NCBI GenBank assembly: GCA_903881545.1
Contig: CAIRTQ010000130.1
Location: forward strand, 1-32,405
From: an uncultured Elusimicrobia bacterium
GTDB taxonomy: Bacteria; Elusimicrobiota; Elusimicrobia; UBA1565; UBA9628
Length of the DNA: 32,405 nt
Direction: 5' to 3'
The notes below the pieces were generated by a model. The model was given only the letters and a program-made list of their open reading frames with translations. It made no database searches and was not told the DNA's origin. The number at the start of each line of letters is the position of its first letter. Within the stretch, counting starts at the first letter, position 1. The position numbers and the translations under genes were made by a program. Positions 30,807-32,405 of this stretch are shown in pieces.

Positions 30807-31867
30807 TTTGTAAATCTTGCAAGGCCGAAAACCGGGAGGAGTCCCTCTACTGCGGCGATTGCGGGGCGCGCATACAGTTGTTGACGCCTGTTGAGAAGAA
30901 GGTGTGGGCCGCGGTTGCCGCGGCAGCGGTTTTGGGTTTGGCGTATTGGGTGTTCTGGTTGCGGCCGGCCCAACAAGCAAAGGAATACGCCGGATTGATG
31001 GCGCGGTCTGATGCCCGGATGAAGGAAGGGAAATTTGCGGAGGCGGGGGAGTCCTGCCGACGGGCGCTTGAGATAAGGCCGAACGACGCCAGGGCGCGGG
31101 CGTGCGAGACTAAGGCCGCGGCGGAAGCCAAGGCAAGGGCAGAGGAACAGGTTAAGGCCGCGGAAGCCAAGGCGGCGGCCGCAATCAAGTGGGTGACTAT
31201 ACCGGGCGGGAGCTTTATGATGGGCGCGGATGACGTTGGCTCGGATGCCCAGCCGCGGCACCAGGTGACGGTGAAGTCCTTTCAGATGGCGAAGGCCTTG
31301 GTGACGGTGGCGCAATATAAAGCGTGCGTGGATGCGGGCGCCTGCACCGCGCCGGAAACGGGCGGATATTGCAACTGGGGCGTGTCCGGCCGGGATCAAC
31401 ATCCCATCAACTGCGTGGACTGGAACCAGGCCCAGGCCTTTTCCTCATGGGCGGGCGGCAGGCTTCCCAGCGAAGCGGAGTGGGAATACGCGGCCAGGAG
31501 CGGGGGGAAGGATTGGAAGTATCCCTGGGGCGATGCAGAGGCGACATGCGAGACGGCAGTCATCTCAGGCTGCACCGGCAATGGAACGGCGCCTGTATGT
31601 TCGAAGCCCGCGGGCAACACGAAGCAAGGGCTTTGCGACATGGCAGGCAATGTATGGGAGTGGGTCCAGGATTGGTATCACGATTCGTATAATGGCGCGC
31701 CGACTGATGGGACAGCCTGGGAAAGTCCCGCGGGCTCCGACCGCGTGCATCGTGGCGGCTCGTGGTTCAACGACGCCGACCACGCGCGGTCGGCCTACCG
31801 GTACAACTTCGACCCGGGCTCCCGCTACGGCTACCTGGGCTTCCGGCCGGCCCGGCGAGGTCCATAA
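30803..31867 (+). CDS. Membrane-anchored zinc-ribbon FGE-sulfatase-like DGR target protein 3
   Basis: The 354-residue protein parallels target 2: zinc ribbon (CKSC, CGDC), a near-identical transmembrane helix, then a linker with about 50 extra residues including a TPR-like pair (RMKEGKFAEAGESCRRALEIRPND) and an Ala/Glu/Lys helix, and the FGE-like domain. The eight outer-domain Cys are conserved with target 2. Variable residues are 313, 316, 322-324, 327, 334-337, 340 and 342-344. The start is GTG at 30803, overlapping the kinase stop, with GGAGGGG just upstream. It ends RRGP where the others end RRGQ, an A-to-C difference just past the core repeat. FGE catalytic cysteines are absent. Confidence 0.9.
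   Translation: MICKSCKAENREESLYCGDCGARIQLLTPVEKKVWAAVAAAAVLGLAYWVFWLRPAQQAKEYAGLMARSDARMKEGKFAEAGESCRRALEIRPNDARARACETKAAAEAKARAEEQVKAAEAKAAAAIKWVTIPGGSFMMGADDVGSDAQPRHQVTVKSFQMAKALVTVAQYKACVDAGACTAPETGGYCNWGVSGRDQHPINCVDWNQAQAFSSWAGGRLPSEAEWEYAARSGGKDWKYPWGDAEATCETAVISGCTGNGTAPVCSKPAGNTKQGLCDMAGNVWEWVQDWYHDSYNGAPTDGTAWESPAGSDRVHRGGSWFNDADHARSAYRYNFDPGSRYGYLGFRPARRGP
31732..31862 (+). repeat. DGR variable repeat 3 (VR3)
   Basis: This is the third 131-bp copy. Variable codons encode D, H, F, N, D, H, Y, N, F, D, S, Y, G, Y at residues 313-344. All other bases match VR1 exactly, including third positions of Arg, Gly, Ala and Pro codons. The invariant GC-rich end CTGGGCTTCCGGCCGGCCC is a plausible initiation-of-mutagenic-homing region. 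Confidence 0.9.
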
Positions 31868-31979
31868 CACTTTGCCCTTTAACCCTTTTACCCTTTGCCG
31901 CGTGCGCCGCGGAGGGAGCGAGTCCGTCCCGCACCGCCCGCAGAGGGCGGTCGGGGCGGGAGAGCGACCGGACCTGCGG
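31863..31979 (+). other. Conserved post-VR tract and hairpin 3
   Basis: It has the same layout as the tract after VR2. The hairpin at 31927-31961 pairs TCCCGC-ACCGCCC with GGGCGGT and GCGGGA, with a GCAGA loop and a CGGG bulge. GAGCGACCGGACCTGCGG follows. No gene follows on this strand, so the conservation does not depend on a downstream coding sequence. Confidence 0.65.
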
Positions 31980-32260
31980 AAATATAATGCCGCAGGGAGC
32001 CGGCGTGGCTTCTCCCAATATCCGGGACAGGACAGTCCCAAATCCTCAACGAAGCCATGAATTAAGCGCGGGAGCACCCTGAAAGGGTGCGAGCGCGCAA
32101 CCGGACGCCGCGAAGCGGCGGCCGGCAGTGTTCCAAACGGCTTGCCACCGGCCTTTGGTCGTTGGTTGCGCCCCGACAAGACGGCCGTCGGGGCGCTCGT
32201 AGGTGATGCGGGCGTACTTATCCATGTTATGCACAGGGTCGTCAGGACGAACTGGGATTC
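31980..32260. other. Non-coding stretch with three strong hairpins
   Basis: Between the post-VR3 tract and the right-edge transposase I see no gene. Three hairpins follow one another. At 32066-32098, GCGCG and GCACCCT pair with AGGGTGC and CGCGC around a GAA loop. At 32101-32125, CCGG-CGCCGC pairs with GCGGCG-CCGG, again with a GAA loop. At 32168-32196, GCGCCCCGAC pairs with GTCGGGGCGC around nine bases. GGGACAGGACAGTCCC near 32021 is a further small inverted repeat. The stretch may be the 3' flank or end of the insertion sequence, a structured repeat, or both; the element boundary is not visible. Confidence 0.5.
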
Positions 32261-32404
32261 TTAGGTTGCCACGATTTGCGGGGACATGACCGCCCAACGG
32301 GCTTGCTCGAAGATGTCGTAAAACGGGAAGGCATCCGATAGCCGGAGGATCAGCCGCCGCGCATGACGCACGATGACGCCGGCATGGCATAGCAGTCGAA
32401 ACCG
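32261..32404 (-). CDS. Transposase, C-terminal fragment (partial at right edge)
   Basis: The frame enters from the right edge on the minus strand and stops with TAA at 32263-32261, giving 47 residues beginning RFRLLCHAGVIVRHARRLILRL. The pattern (hydrophobic segment, H-A-R-R-L-x-L-R-L) resembles the C-terminus of IS1380/IS4-group DDE transposases. The catalytic part lies beyond the edge. The family call is tentative. It does not resemble the transposase tail at the left edge, so the two ends appear to be different elements. Confidence 0.6.
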   Translation of the reverse strand, partial: RFRLLCHAGVIVRHARRLILRLSDAFPFYDIFEQARWAVMSPQIVAT

Positions 32405-32405
32405 A

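Noticed and set aside
23127-31867. Formylglycine-generating enzyme activity for the three FGE-like proteins
   Set aside because: The C-terminal catalytic cysteines of true FGE are missing and this region is the variable repeat; no sulfatase gene is present.
24090-31961. Post-VR hairpins as intrinsic terminators
   Set aside because: None is followed by a T-run, and the conservation extends well beyond the stems, so termination alone does not explain them.
32046-32225. Small minus-strand open frame near the right edge starting MDKYARITYERPDG
   Set aside because: It reads through three perfect hairpins, so its sequence is dictated by palindromes; no recognisable protein features.
22195-32405. 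A DGR reverse transcriptase or template repeat inside the window
   Set aside because: No frame shows reverse-transcriptase motifs, and no segment with AAC runs and the repeat's invariant bases was found on either strand.
1-32405. CRISPR arrays, tRNA or rRNA genes
   Set aside because: No regularly spaced short repeats and no recognisable tRNA or rRNA sequence were seen; the repeated elements present are the DGR repeats and hairpins.

Overview
The window is a GC-rich chromosomal segment of a Gram-negative bacterium. It encodes much of the lipid A pathway (lpxD, lpxC, fabZ, lpxA, lpxI, lpxB) behind bamA and an ompH/skp gene. The gene order, with a Gfo/Idh/MocA dehydrogenase between lpxI and lpxB and zinc-ribbon/kinase/FGE-like genes nearby, resembles uncultivated lineages such as Elusimicrobiota or Omnitrophota. 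That placement is an inference; there is no rRNA or other marker gene. Both ends carry partial transposase genes, so the segment looks bounded by insertion sequences.

Minus strand, 17431 down to 135: fifteen tightly packed genes, mostly with 4-nt overlaps or gaps of 0-3 nt, read as one long transcription unit. Order: bamA, ompH/skp, lpxD, lpxC, fabZ, lpxA, lpxI (CTG start), Gfo/Idh oxidoreductase, lpxB, an MsbA-like transmembrane domain without its ATPase, a short RelA/SpoT enzyme, a B12-binding radical SAM protein, a UbiA prenyltransferase, a second radical SAM protein, and a polytopic GT-C-like membrane protein. The first part builds lipid A and inserts outer-membrane proteins. The last four genes look like a separate lipid or isoprenoid modification module.

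Plus strand, 17527-22165: after an AT-rich divergent intergenic region come an O-antigen ligase/polymerase-like protein, a UPF0104-type membrane protein, a zinc-ribbon methyltransferase and a GT4 glycosyltransferase, which fits surface polysaccharide assembly.

Plus strand, 22195-31867: a signalling island. It holds two zinc-ribbon Ser/Thr kinases, an FHA-domain membrane protein, an LPP20-like secreted protein, and three FGE-sulfatase/C-type-lectin-fold proteins. The 3' ends of these three genes carry 131-bp segments that are almost identical in nucleotide sequence. They differ only at 14 codons, and there almost only at the first two positions of codons ending in C (one ends in T). This is the signature of adenine-directed mutagenesis by a diversity-generating retroelement (DGR). 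Each variable repeat is followed by a conserved tract and a GC-rich hairpin. No template repeat or reverse transcriptase is visible, so the three targets are probably served in trans or by a cassette beyond the window edge. Two kinase-target pairs and one FHA/LPP20-target unit suggest retroelement-diversified sensors wired to Ser/Thr phosphorylation. This is the most interesting system in the window.
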